NCBI RefSeq assembly: GCF_032118995.1
Contig: NC_092650.1
Location: forward strand, 17,727,501 to 17,791,500
Length of the DNA: 64,000 bases
Direction of reading: 5' to 3'
Origin: Asterias amurensis
Lineage: Eukaryota; Echinodermata; Asteroidea; Forcipulatida; Asteriidae
Part shown: piece by piece, positions 23,201-31,150 of the stretch
How the letters are laid out: each line of letters opens with the position of its first letter
How positions within the stretch are numbered: the stretch's first letter is position 1
Notes under the pieces: generated by a model
The model's database searches: none
Seen by the model: the letters and a program-made list of their open reading frames with translations, nothing else
Told to the model about the DNA's origin: nothing
Program-made: the position numbers and the translations under genes

Positions 23201-26200
23201 ACAACATTGATGCAGAGGATGGTGATTAAGCTTGGACGATATCGATTTATTTTATTCACGATATATCGCCGACAATATATCGCGATATTCGATATAATCG
23301 CGATTAATGAAATTTGACATCATCAGTCTTAAAACTCCAAGTGAAAGTTGTAGAAGAGACAGTCCTAGCATAAGAGAGGTGTTCTAATGACCTATTCTTC
23401 GGTTTTACTCCAAACCTATGGGGTGCAAGATGTCTCAGCTAGCAAATACATCGCGATATTTAATCGATATATCGATATATCGCGATTATCGCGATATATG
23501 GCGATATATCGATATTTCGATTAAAACCAAATCCACCCGATATCGAAATCGTGTCCAAATTGATATCGCGATATTCAATAATATCGTGATATCGCCCAAG
23601 CTTAATGGTGATACCGTTTTGCTGGGTTTATGTTTGTATTACAAAAGATAAAAAGTTCATTTTTACTGACAAACCTAATTTATTAGTTACCCAAGCAATA
23701 AACCACCATCGGGAATACCCATGTTAATTGTAATTAAATTCGGGGGTGAACAAGGAAATAAAGCCCTGAACGAGATGTCCTCCAGAATAATGTGCATGTA
23801 CCAGCATCCTACCATACCGAAGTACATGTATCTAGCCACAATGCTGACAGTATCAAGTCTCCCTTTGTTTCGGGAGTGCCAGTCAAAAGCAGTTCAACCT
23901 TAAACTGCTATGATGAAGGATTCTCACTTAACCTCAACCAGATGTACACTTCATCTTACATTTGAGGTTTTTATGCAGCAGCACCAAACCTTGGAACAAT
24001 CTTAATTATCAAATTGGTCAAGCTTATTCACATTCCGTTTTCAAAATATCACTCAAAACTCACCTTTTCCATACTTGTATTACTTACTACATGTAGGTAG
24101 GCTATTTATTTATTTCTCATTGCTTTGTATTATTAAGTTTTGATTGCTTGTAATTATTGTTGTTAAGTGTTGTGGTACCTTTTATGTGTGAAAGAACGCT
24201 GCCAAAATTCTTAGATTATGAAGCTTGGGATCACACTCACAGTCATATACAACTCAGGAAAGGACAGTATACAAGGTCAACATTATGGAAGGGACAAAGC
24301 CATTTTCACTTTGCAATAAAATCTATGATGATTGGGGAACTTCTGGAGGGGCAATAAGGCCAAGACAAGGGCAGGCCTGATTCTTCACAAAGGCAACGGA
24401 GGCGATTGCCTCGATGCCCCCTGGGGTGGATTTCACAAAGGTAGTCCTAACTTAGGACTAGTCCTAAGCAATGCTAAGAGATAGGACTGGTCCTAAGTTA
24501 GGACCAGTAACTCATCCTAACTTAGGACTGATCCTATCTCTTAGCATTGCCTAGGACAAGTCCTAAGTTAGGACCACCTTTGTGAAATCCACCCCTGGTC
24601 ATTGCCTTGGTGCTCTTGAAATGCTCCAAGAGAATTTCCTCGTAGGGTGCCCTTTACTAGCTCCAAGAGAATTTATAGTCACCTGGAAGTGGTATTTTTT
24701 CAAAATAAAGCTTTTGTCACTAATATAAGTGTTTTGATGAGTTGAATGTGAATAAACAGTTAACTAAGGTTTTAAAAAATCAGTTCTTATGTTATTTACA
24801 AATTTAAGAGTAGACCCCGACCCGAGAGGGCGCTGTTCGTGACGTCAATCGAGGCAGACTTTGCCTGTAATGCGTAGAGTAAACACAATTGCAAAGTACA
24901 TGTACGGACCAAGTCGTGAGTTTGTACGTTTCCAACAATTTAAAAAAAAAAAATTCCGGCAATGCCGACCAGGTGTATTGCTGCTGAATGCAGAAAAACA
25001 CTTTTTGAAATGTACCAACTCACGACTTGGACGTACATGTACTTTGCACGTGTATTTACTATACGCATTACAGGCAAAGTCTGCCTTGAATGACGTCACA
25101 AAAGGGGTAGGCGGAGTCAGTCCCCCAAACAACTTTATAAATCTTTTAAACATATAAATCGTGACAAACAATTACTAAAAAAATTGTTTTATTGTTCGTA
25201 AGCATATACTCTTATGTTTGAAAGAAAAAAAATTCTATTTCCAGGTGACTTTAACAATTTCCTCGGAGGGTGCTCTTTACCAGCTCCAAGAGAATTTAAC
25301 ATATTTCCTTGTAGGGTACCGTTTACCAAGGAGAGAATGCCTTGGTGCCCTTTCCTATTTCTAAAACCAAGCATACAGGCCTGCCTGGGGCAACAGCGGC
25401 CAGGCCTTCATGGCATACAACTGTTCGTCCAGGTCTTCATTCACATTTTGCAACGGGCACTTCCTTTCCTACCCACTCTTAATTAATTCTGCCAATTTCC
25501 TAACGGTTAAGAGTCTACACTGAGTGAATTTTTGTTTTACTGTAGGCCGTTGACACAGACTTCTCAACCATCCAGGAACAATTGACTTATTTGCTGTTGA
25601 GGTTTGAACTGTGGTTTTAAAAGGTTGTTCACAGGGCTAGTGGCTGGGCAGTCATGGTGATGTGTACACTCACCTCACTCAGTATGTAAAGGCACTATAG
25701 ACACTCTGGTTATTACTCAAAATAATTGTGGGCATAAAAAAATTACTTAGTAAGTAAAACGCGCAATGGAGAACTATTGATAGTATAAACACTGTGAGAA
25801 ACGGCTCCCTCTGATGTAACATAGTTTTTGAGAAAGAAGTAATTTCTCGATAAAATGTTTGAATTGAATTCGAGACCTCAGCTGAAAGGTCTCGAGTATA
25901 ATGATCTGAAAGTACACAACTTATTTATCTCGCAACTTTGACGACCAATTGAGCTCAAATTTTCACAGGTTTGTTATGTTGTGCATATGTTGAGATATAC
26001 CAAGTGAGGAGACTGGTCTTTGACTATTACCAAATGTGTCCAGGGGTCGATTTCACAAAGAGTAAGGACTAGTCTTATCTCGAGTTAGGACGAGTTACTC
26101 GTCCCAACTTAGGGCTACCCATACATTTTGTTAATCTCCTAGGACTAGTCCTAACTCTTTGTGAGTGCTTTTAAAAGTTGCACAACCTATAATAAGAGGT

Positions 26201-29200
26201 TTGAAGAGGTTGTAGGGCTACATGCTGAGCAGCATAATTTTCCCTCTTTTTCATTCATACATTAAACTCAGTATTGTTACATGTATTAAAGGTTTCAAAG
26301 TTCACTCGATTGGAATTTGAAATATTTTAAAACATAAAACTGTTGAGTGGAAAGGCTACAATGTCAAAATTGAAAGGTCAAAATTATTTTAAAATGTGTC
26401 ATTGTAGACAAGCATTTCACTTCACTCTTTGAGTGATCAACAAACATTGTTTTAATAAGAAACAGTAGTGTATGGGATTCTTTTTTAATTGAGCAAAAAA
26501 GGTCATTTTTATAGTACAAGATTGGTTCAAAAAAAGTCCATTGTACAATTGTCTGGAACAGAAGTGGTAGTGTATGAAATAAATTATAATTTTGTTTACT
26601 TTTTTTTCTTCAAATTGACTAACAAATGTTAGGTTCGCCTCAGAAAGTTAGGGTCCATCTGGTTATAACCTAAACATTTTGGGGAGCAAATTGCAAAGGT
26701 TTACCCAGTAAGTTTTCCTTGTGATTGAAAACTTGAGATTTAAGTACTACTGGGGTGCATTTCCACAGTCCTTACCAATAACTGTTTTGGTTAAATTGGC
26801 CATTGATTAGTCATTGACTGAAACAGTTATTGGTTACTACGGCACGAAAACGCACCCCATTGATAGCTGAGAAACTGCCCTCTCAAGACTAGAAACTTGT
26901 TTACAATCGTAATAATTAATAATAAAGGGTCAAACAATATCTTACCTGTCATCTAACTCATGAACATGTGCTCCAACGCCAATTGTTAATGCTAGTATAC
27001 CTGGGAAGAAAATAAACAGTAAAAATTCAAGTGTAATAAAATAATTTTACTTTCTAAAAAAACAAGGATGTTACACATAAAAAAAAAACGATACCATCAT
27101 CAGATGTTTTTGGCACTCTGCTATTTGCATCGAAAATTGCAACAGTTGAAATGGAAACCGCGTTTTAAATACATCATGGTAAAAATTAATTTTCCAAAAA
27201 GTTCGGCTTAAGGCGCTGAATTTGAAACAAGGTCTTCGGAATGTTTTCTGCACTGGAGCATTCTAAATGGTTTATTGGAGAAAAAAAAAGAAAAAAAGTA
27301 TCCGCACGCAATTCTTGCTTATCTGCCCAATGTACGCCAGCCTTCATTGGAGAGAACCCTGTTTCGCATTGCAAAATGAACCAGTTGAAATGCCAGCCTG
27401 TGCACTGAGCATTTTTCCCAGCGGCGCGAGGGCGCTATAAAGTAAATAGTATTTTTATCACTTCCAGGGGTATAGACGATTCGCCCTGCACAGCTTAAGA
27501 ATAGGCGTTCTGTCACTTTTGTTCGCCGTGGTTTCAATTTGCTTTAGAGGTGGTTTATAACAGCTCCTTTAAAAGTCTTATTGTCGTTGATGGTTTAGAT
27601 GTCTGTGGTGGTAATGTGTTCCAATCTTTAATAACTGTTCTGGGTATGAATGAATATTCCCCCGATAGTAATTAAGAACGCCCTTACGCGGTCAAAAATA
27701 TGGGTCATTGAAGTTTGCTTGGGTCTGGTATTGCACACCGATGGACACACCAAGGTCAAGTAGAACCCTGCCGCATTATGAATGCAGAAAACAGTGCGAC
27801 AGAGTATGGGATTTCAGTTGAAAGTGCTACAAAATACAAAATACAAAGAGTGTTGCCATTTGGCACATTTTGTTGTAATTGGCAGAAATTCGGTGAATAT
27901 AAAATGTTCATTTATAGACATTTGGCCCAACAATCCTTTGTACTATTTGTTTTTGTGAAGTAAAGTTGCGATAATTGTAACCCTCTATCCTTAAAACATT
28001 TGGCCCCATATATAACAGGATTTTTATTGTTTTTTCGGCATTTTCTGTAAAGTAAAGTTGTGATGAACCCTCCATTCTCTCGTTGGGAGGATGGGGAATT
28101 ATCATTTACATGTGAAATATCACACTGTAAAAAAGTAGCAGTTTGATTGAATTTGGGTGGGGCATGAAAGAGTAGAGCAAAGCAAAAATGAACATTTCTC
28201 ATGAAAATAGCAACCAGAACAGTCCCAACTCCGCTGCAACTACATGTATCATGCAATATCTGTTTAGTTTTAAAAGTAATTAAGACACAAAAGATTATTT
28301 GGATATAACTAGACCCAGTAACTGGGGCGCTGTACTCTTTTTTCGAATTTAACATTATCGGTCGTACCGATAATGCCAAATACTCCTTTTTTGGAATTAT
28401 GACATTATCGGTCGTACCGATAATGTCAAAATTCAAAAAAAGGAGCGCCCAAGATACTGGGTCTAGGATATAACATTTTACATCTCCCCTATTTTTTTTT
28501 CATAAAAAAAATCCAGATCTCAGTCAAGTCAAGGGAAAAGTTTCCGCATGGCGCCACCACTTTTTCATTCGAAATAAAATAATATAGTATCTAATTTACC
28601 TGATTGATATATCCCTTTTTGTAAAAATGAGTGAAAAAGTGGTGGCGCCATATGGAAAGTTATCCAAGTCAAGATTAATTTAAATGTAGTTACTTAATTA
28701 TTATATTCACTGCATGCTCTTTCTATTCTCTAAAAGTTATTGGTCTTATTCTTAATCTTACAGACTTAAGTTTTTAACCGTAATTTTTACCTTTTTTCAT
28801 ATTTTTTTCCAAAAAACTACGTCAGCTATTTACCAGTTTTACCAATAATCTACCTCTTCAATAAACAGTCAAAGTAAAATTATCAAATGAAAACTTAGAG
28901 TGAAGGTCGAATGATGCTGCTGTAAGAAGACTAGTCTCCCAAATTTCCCCATTTGTTTGTGTGCAGGAGGAGGAAGTAATTTTTTATCAATCATGCACGA
29001 TGCAGCAGCAGGGCCTACATTTTTATTTATTTATTCATTCCATAAATTTCTATCTAGTATATTTTTCTGATCTTTTGTTCAAAATGAGAAGAATATTAAA
29101 AGACAACTGTTTTATTTATTAATTAGAATGAAGGAATATCAACAGAAATGTACATTACCTGATAAACAACACCATAAAATTACAACAGGATCCATTGTTG

Positions 29201-30224
29201 TGTTGTGTCTTTTTTTTGGTCCAGGAAGTAACACAGTCCATGTGCACAAAATACAAGGGGAAAATGCAATGCATGTTTTGTCGGGAACTGGAGACCAACA
29301 GAGGGCGCTATGCAATGCAAAACGAAAAAGATTAAAGGTTGCTGGTGGTGTGGTGGTGTGCGTAGTCTGGTTCATGAATCACTGGAAAATGTCGAGTCAA
29401 CAGCCGGCCCTAGCCGGCCATGCCTTTCTTCTTCTAGTCTTTCTTCTACGGTTCTGGGAATTTTTTAGTATTCTAACCATGGAGGTAGAAATACCTCCAT
29501 ATATACCTCCATAATGTACATACATGTACATTATCGTACCAATTTATGGGCAAGGTCCAATAAAATCATAACTACACATTATTTTGCCCCATAGGTGGAT
29601 GCGTTGTGTACGTACATTTTATGTAGCAACCAGACGCAATGAAAACCCCCACACTGTTCCATGGCGGAACAGTGGGATTGATTGGGTGTGTGCGCCCACG
29701 TCCGTACGTAAAAACGGATAACAACTCGGTCCTTATTCAAACACATGATGAACAGCTACACGAGCTCCCCCTTCTGACTTAAGTCTTTATTTCCACCTCC
29801 ATGTTATAAAGCAGAGTTGTACAGTGATGGGATGTAGGCCCTACATGATGTGTGTGTGTACGAGATCGTTCTGTCTTGATCAGACCACGAGAGATCGTTA
29901 CCTGATTTTAACAAAAAATAAACTACACTATAAAGAGTTTTTTTTATAATACAAAAAGTAAAAAACACTTCCTTCAAAAAGGGGGGGGTTAGTTATTGGC
30001 CATACACGGGTGTATCTGCTAAATCCAATGCTGTTTCATTTCATAATAATGGGCACAAAATATACCCCAACGGCTGTGCGTGATTCACGTTTCATTACTT
30101 TCATTTTGACAAATAATGGATGCTTTTGTCAAATTATCGGTATTTCCAATGCATTCATAATTGAACGCGAGCGTCAGACGACGTCTTTATGAACGCACAC
30201 ATTACGTGCAGAGCGCAACAACAT
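5201..30224 (-). CDS. TMX3: TMX3-like transmembrane thioredoxin/protein disulfide isomerase, 14 coding exons
   Basis: ER membrane thiol-disulfide oxidoreductase of the PDI family. Coding exons in transcript order: 30224-30206, 27000-26946, 19558-19519, 17053-16930, 16570-16525, 16329-16249, 15258-15147, 14037-13887, 10476-10366, 9496-9376, 8858-8802, 7624-7492, 6107-6039, 5431-5201. All junctions are GT-AG, all phases agree, and the sum is 1350 nt (449 residues plus stop), close to vertebrate TMX3 (about 454). Residues 1-24 form a signal peptide (positive start, then ILALTIGVGAHV). The thioredoxin fold has WCGHC at 43-47 and the cis-proline in RGFPT near 91. Two further thioredoxin-like regions follow, then a membrane span at about 380-402 and a very acidic cytosolic tail. 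Order and wording match TMX3 throughout (e.g. PWLIEFYAPWCGHC, KFQFGFMENND). Unlike vertebrate TMX3, the tail ends HLKSA and has no dilysine retrieval signal. The start ATG at 30224 is the only frame that joins exon 2 correctly. Confidence 0.93.
6325..6750. repeat. Family F repeat interrupted by B1
   Basis: Left piece ends AAGCAGAATTTTCTGC-TTAA; right piece resumes after B1 as TTAA-CAGCTTTATGAAGTTGGGCC. Outer left end degraded. Confidence 0.72.
6353..6725. mobile_element. Family B TTAA element, copy B1
   Basis: Terminal repeats AAAGCCATTGGACCCTTTCG with TTAA on both sides. The internal 'gagtcgggagaaaacaacgg' and 'ttctcgttaacgagaa' blocks are shared with the other B copies. Inserted into a family-F repeat. 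Confidence 0.9.
6931..6993 (-). mobile_element. tRNA-like SINE head
   Basis: Minus strand reads GCTAGATAGCTCAGTTGGTA, then GGTTCAAATCTC: A- and B-box spacing of a tRNA but a shortened anticodon arm, so a SINE head rather than a functional tRNA. Cut by family A copy A3. Confidence 0.6.
6994..7389. mobile_element. Family A TTAA palindromic element, copy A3
   Basis: Same ends and central stem as A2, TTAA on both sides. It abuts a tRNA-like SINE head (6931-6993). In TMX3 intron 12. Confidence 0.92.
7655..8112 (-). pseudogene. 3' fragment of a CR1/L2-type LINE (C-terminal coding remnant)
   Basis: Minus-strand frames read LHDLHWLTVSNRINFKILTL, then APSYLMDLIQLYKLNRYLRS, and after a frameshift near 7880 NLWNDLPHSIRHSSSL and SLAAFKKSLKTHLFN plus stop. 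This is the conserved C-terminal tail of CR1/Jockey-like non-LTR retrotransposons. The 3' end has an AT-rich (TTA)n tail next to a 'tataaagcgct' motif. 5'-truncated and frameshifted, so a dead copy, in a TMX3 intron. Confidence 0.75.
8118..8362 (+). mobile_element. tRNA-Leu/Ser-like SINE, second copy
   Basis: Same class II tRNA-like head (GGTGTCGTGGCCGAGCGGAT) and 'gagcaagacacttcgcc' body, with a shortened tail. It abuts the CR1-type LINE fragment. Confidence 0.8.
8366..8725. mobile_element. Two family D half-elements head to head
   Basis: An inverse half at about 8366-8524 and a direct half at about 8550-8725 face each other across a 25-base gap, so terminal repeats lie inside and internal sequence outside, opposite to a normal copy. 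Confidence 0.75.
9577..9878. mobile_element. Inverted-repeat element with tRNA B-box in both ends
   Basis: Left end 'ttttggggttgaacaaagaa' and the inverse at the right end. Just inside each end is a tRNA-like GGTTCGA(A/G)TCC box, in opposite orientations. The left one belongs to a tRNA-like head (inverse, about 9601-9672, with CTCAGTTGG A-box). In TMX3 intron 9. Confidence 0.7.
10929..13478 (+). mobile_element. Penelope-like retroelement insertion
   Basis: The insertion splits a TTAA-type repeat (family B). The left half ends near 10928 (...ATTTGTAAAT) and the right half resumes near 13476 (AAATCTGTGAAC); other copies are continuous across this point. TAAAT appears at both edges and may be a 5-bp target duplication. 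The 3' untranslated part at 13319-13362 has a hairpin followed by GAAACGTCG, a signature of Penelope terminal regions. The motif (C/T)TCTATATCyC recurs along the element, partly because it encodes SPIS/SSIS repeats. Confidence 0.82.
11018..13069 (+). CDS. Penelope-like element reverse transcriptase with GIY-YIG endonuclease
   Basis: Single uninterrupted frame, open from about 10934; the first ATG is 11018 (683 residues). In residues of the frame opened at 10934: ILPADKGNATVIMD near 156-170, a KIHKP segment (FFGNPKIHKPEVPLRPIV) near 235-252, FDVESLFTNVP near 303, GTSMGSPISPVLADIFMEEF near 369, and the RT catalytic YVDD near 403-406. The C-terminal GIY-YIG endonuclease starts GVYRIPCECGKVYVGET near 600, with two cysteines between the GIY and YIG parts as in Penelope/Neptune elements. 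It encodes RT and nicking endonuclease for target-primed retrotransposition. It lies in the intron between TMX3 coding exons 8 and 9, antisense to the host gene. GC content is visibly higher than the flanks. No stop or frameshift is seen. The frame is already open at the 5' insertion boundary, so the element may be 5'-truncated. Confidence 0.92.
   Translation: MRSSISLFNRVPGQPTGSPISSRPPVHLRSQRAFQKHTVVNLSNRSITETETSVLSLGMNFAQPPKSIPTEEIIQSTEQALKHLSKTEKIDVRIKINEVLRKAKPAKSNLSKVEQAALRELRRDESIHILPADKGNATVIMDRTEYTDKVSNILSSGSYRPLPKDPTPSIEKRVASKLLSIHRSGALSVPLYRRLRPSSSTCPRFFGNPKIHKPEVPLRPIVASRGSPTYDTAKYLAKVLRPLVGLTEHHVSNSTQFVDITRNLTLQPTDILVSFDVESLFTNVPTDEACFLAKERLSHDPSLPDRTGLSPDQIHDLLYTCVSSSCFQFQGKYYEQTAGTSMGSPISPVLADIFMEEFESSSLLTADLRPSLWLRYVDDTFVVWPHGQDSLHEFLQYLNQQHSSIKFTMEQEHSGKLPFLDVLITRNQDGTLHHSIHRKPTHTDRYLHQRSFHHPAIKSSVNRALVQRAYTICDPDSLQHELQHITTSLQRNGYNAKQVKTSKPVPPDQRVSYTQGQTHTPTVSLPYLGPPSHRLQRIFKEAGFKVYHSAPKKLHGSLQSHKDKKDPSARAGVYRIPCECGKVYVGETGRNLPTRLKEHRAHGRRGDFDKSAIVKHSHIADHRVNWDAAEIIAPIQAWHPRRIREAIEIHKHDTVPQDIGFHISDIWLPLLPTNGSSISTVTP
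13579..13647 (+). mobile_element. tRNA-like SINE head
   Basis: A-box TTAGCTCAGTGG and B-box GGTTTGAATCC about 40 bases apart; ends CCAGG/CCTGAGG pair imperfectly. No functional cloverleaf is evident. Just downstream of the Penelope-split element. Confidence 0.5.
14099..14374 (+). pseudogene. C-terminal fragment of a non-LTR retrotransposon reverse transcriptase
   Basis: The 91-residue frame contains GTGVDRTQYFLHKIGADPST followed by CACGKIQTKDHVIDDC, the Cys/His pattern (CxC...H...C) found at the C-terminus of several non-LTR retrotransposon ORFs after the RT domain. It ends in a low-complexity 'aacgaacg' tract. No RT core is nearby. It lies in the TMX3 intron between exons 7 and 8, antisense to the gene. 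Confidence 0.55.
14619..15034 (+). mobile_element. tRNA-Leu/Ser-like SINE, full copy
   Basis: Head GTGTCGTGGCCGAGCGGTTA with a long variable region and GGTTCGAATCCCCAGCCGTGACAC, i.e. a class II (Leu/Ser-type) tRNA shape. Body 'gtccttgagcaagacactt' follows, and the tail 'gtgcgctatataagacttcg' with (TTA)n resembles the nearby CR1-type LINE tail, which probably supplied its mobility. In TMX3 intron 7. Confidence 0.82.
15322..15663. mobile_element. Family B element, copy B3
   Basis: Same internal blocks as B1 with small deletions; flanking TTAA sites decayed (TTCA, TATAA). In TMX3 intron 6. Confidence 0.85.
16650..16795. repeat. Family F repeat
   Basis: Starts 'tatagagctgcttaagcc' and ends 'tgcttaaggcacagctctga'; contains the 'aagaataaggttaccag' body. 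In TMX3 intron 4. Confidence 0.7.
17185..17423. mobile_element. Family C element, inverse half copy
   Basis: Contains the 'gacctca' central hairpin and one terminal arm ending TATCTTTAA. In TMX3 intron 3. Confidence 0.75.
17655..18040 (+). mobile_element. tRNA-Leu/Ser-like SINE, diverged copy
   Basis: Degenerate head (GCGTTTCGTGGCTGAGTAAA, GGTTCAAGTCCCGGTCGTGA) and tail 'gcgctatacattgtataaga'. Older than the 14.6-kb copy. Confidence 0.75.
18893..19050. mobile_element. MITE with ATAGACCTTATGC ends
   Basis: Terminal repeats ATAGACCTTATGC and inverse, followed by imperfectly paired ATTGACGTCAT/ATGGCGTCAT. No clear target duplication. In TMX3 intron 3. Confidence 0.65.
19899..20284. mobile_element. 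Family A TTAA palindromic element, copy A4
   Basis: Same ends and stem as A2, TTAA on both sides. In TMX3 intron 2. Confidence 0.92.
20360..20520. repeat. Family F repeat, partial
   Basis: Contains 'accagaataaggttaccagc' and 'gactggtatcctgctcc'; outer ends lost. Confidence 0.65.
20776..21164. mobile_element. Family C TTAA element, copy C1
   Basis: Terminal repeats AAAGGCAGTGaACACTATT, TTAA on both sides. The central hairpin is 'tttcgagacctca ... tgaggtctcgaaa'. Confidence 0.9.
22058..22430. mobile_element. Family B TTAA element, copy B4 (inverse orientation)
   Basis: Full-length inverse copy of B1 with TTAA on both sides. Its right TTAA is also the left TTAA of a family-D element. Confidence 0.9.
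22427..22788. mobile_element. Family D TTAA element, full copy
   Basis: Terminal repeats AAAGGGAAGGTACACGTTTG, TTAA on both sides, with an internal 'aagacttctagctagaagtctt' hairpin in the middle. Related to family C in the 'tcgaagttgcgag' block. Confidence 0.87.
23227..23604. mobile_element. hAT-like MITE rich in ATATCGCGATAT palindromes
   Basis: 378 bp with ends TAAGCTTGGACGATATC and GATATCGCCCAAGCTTA and a perfect 8-bp target duplication ATGGTGAT (23219-23226 and 23605-23612). Both terminal thirds are built of nested GATATATCG and CGCGATAT motifs. It lies in TMX3 intron 2. Confidence 0.85.
24423..24597. repeat. Family E palindromic repeat, copy 1
   Basis: Ends GGGTGGATTTCACAAAG and its inverse; the inside is alternating CCTAAGTTAGGAC blocks. 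In TMX3 intron 2. Confidence 0.85.
24677..25252. mobile_element. Deleted transposon with AGTCACCTGGAA ends and an internal THAP-like start
   Basis: Left end AGTCACCTGGAAGT, right end the inverse (TTTCCAGGTGACT followed by TTAA). Nested inside is an inverted repeat of about 95 bp per arm (24836-24925 and 25012-25100). Between the arms, at 24962, ATG opens MPTRCIAAEC, the first motif of a THAP zinc finger (MPxxCxAxxC). The host repeat 'gctccaagagaattta' occurs on both sides. THAP plus TTAA would fit a Kolobok relic; this is an inference. Confidence 0.5.
25688..26043. mobile_element. Family C element, inverse diverged copy
   Basis: Runs from 'aaaggcactatagacactct' through the 'gagacctcagctgaaaggtctc' hairpin to 'accaaatgtgtcc'. 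A family-E repeat follows directly. Confidence 0.78.
26042..26163. repeat. Family E palindromic repeat, copy 2
   Basis: Starts GGGGTCGATTTCACAAAGAG; internal 'gagttaggacgagttactcg' blocks. The right end stops at 'aactctttgtga'. Confidence 0.8.
28310..28465. mobile_element. Family H MITE with two internal hairpins
   Basis: 156 bp with terminal TAGACCCAGTA inverted repeats and a perfect 9-bp target duplication GGATATAAC (28301-28309 and 28466-28474). It contains two copies of the palindromic core CATTATCGGTCGTACCGATAATG. A diverged relative occurs at about 60935-61090. Confidence 0.85.
28534..28665. mobile_element. Family G MITE, copy G1
   Basis: 132 bp, with terminal inverted repeats GGAAAAGTTTCC and ATGGCGCCACCACTTTTTCA. 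8-bp target duplication AAGTCAAG (28526-28533 and 28666-28673). Confidence 0.88.
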
Positions 30225-30733
30225 AGGCGAGCTTGTCCGCCATGATTGCTTCGACCCTCATTTCGCTGGTAACCAAAGCTTGTTCCGCCATTCTTTTACG
30301 CGTGGGTGACGTCACTAGACAGTCGCTGGTAACGATATTATGAGGCGTAAACGTACGCTGCATGAGAAAGTCTTTGTCCGTGAAAGTCGACGAAATCAAC
30401 GGATTTCTGAGGGTTTTTTTCTTTGCACGTACTCGATATTTGAGGTGAGTATGTAGATGATGGCAAAATTGAGAATGCTGGGTGTATATTTTATGTTGGA
30501 AAATCTCGTTTCGTTTTCGCGGACCGACCATTTTTTTCCTTTCTTGGACGACATTATTATTCACTTGACCTTTTTTGGTCTCAAGAGGGCGCTAGTTAAA
30601 ATGTCCTAGTTAGTATGGTAACATTCGCGTTTTGTACTTGCGTGATTAGTACATGCGAATGGATACTAGACATAGGTCAGCGCTCATTATTTTGTTCAGA
30701 AAAAAATGATTGCTATCAGCCCTGTTAAAGACT
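30225..30733. promoter_or_regulatory. TMX3 5' flank / putative promoter region
   Basis: Directly upstream of the TMX3 start and visibly richer in CpG than surrounding DNA. Three ATGs in another frame (30291, 30261, 30243) lie between here and the TMX3 start. No TATA box was identified. Confidence 0.4.
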
Positions 30734-30831
30734 ATGGCGTGTCAAACGTTGCATTATTCGATAATGTACAATATATGTGCGATGTTTCTCATATATATGC
30801 GATAATTGTCACATATGTGCGATATTCATTT

Positions 30832-31150
30832 GATGTATGCAATAAATGTAATATATATGCAATAAATGTAATATATATGCAATAAATGTAATATATATGC
30901 AATAAATGTAATATATATGCAATAAATTGTAATATATGTGCGATAAATTGTAATATATGTGCGATAAATTGTAATATATGTGCGATAAATTGTAATATAT
31001 GTGCGATAAATTGTAATATATGTGCGATAAATTGTAATATATGTGCGATAAATTGTAATATATGTGCGATAAATTGTAATATATGTGCGATAAATTGTAA
31101 TATATGTGCAATAATTTGCAATATATGTGCGATAATTTGCAATATATATG
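30832..31150. repeat. 21-bp minisatellite, left arm of foldback 1
   Basis: About ten tandem copies of a 21-bp unit with core ATAAATTGTAATATATGTGCG, preceded by four or five 20-bp variants (AATAAATGTAATATATATGC). The unit is visible as a 7-residue period (FIAHILQ) in translation. Confidence 0.93.

Noticed and set aside
27912..28436. 174-codon minus-strand frame
   Set aside because: It reads through part of a family-H MITE and shows no coding features; TMX3 intron 1 already covers it.
30789..31142. 117-codon minus-strand frame of repeated HILQFIA
   Set aside because: It is only the translation of the 21-bp minisatellite; the same happens in three frames and in the mirror arm.
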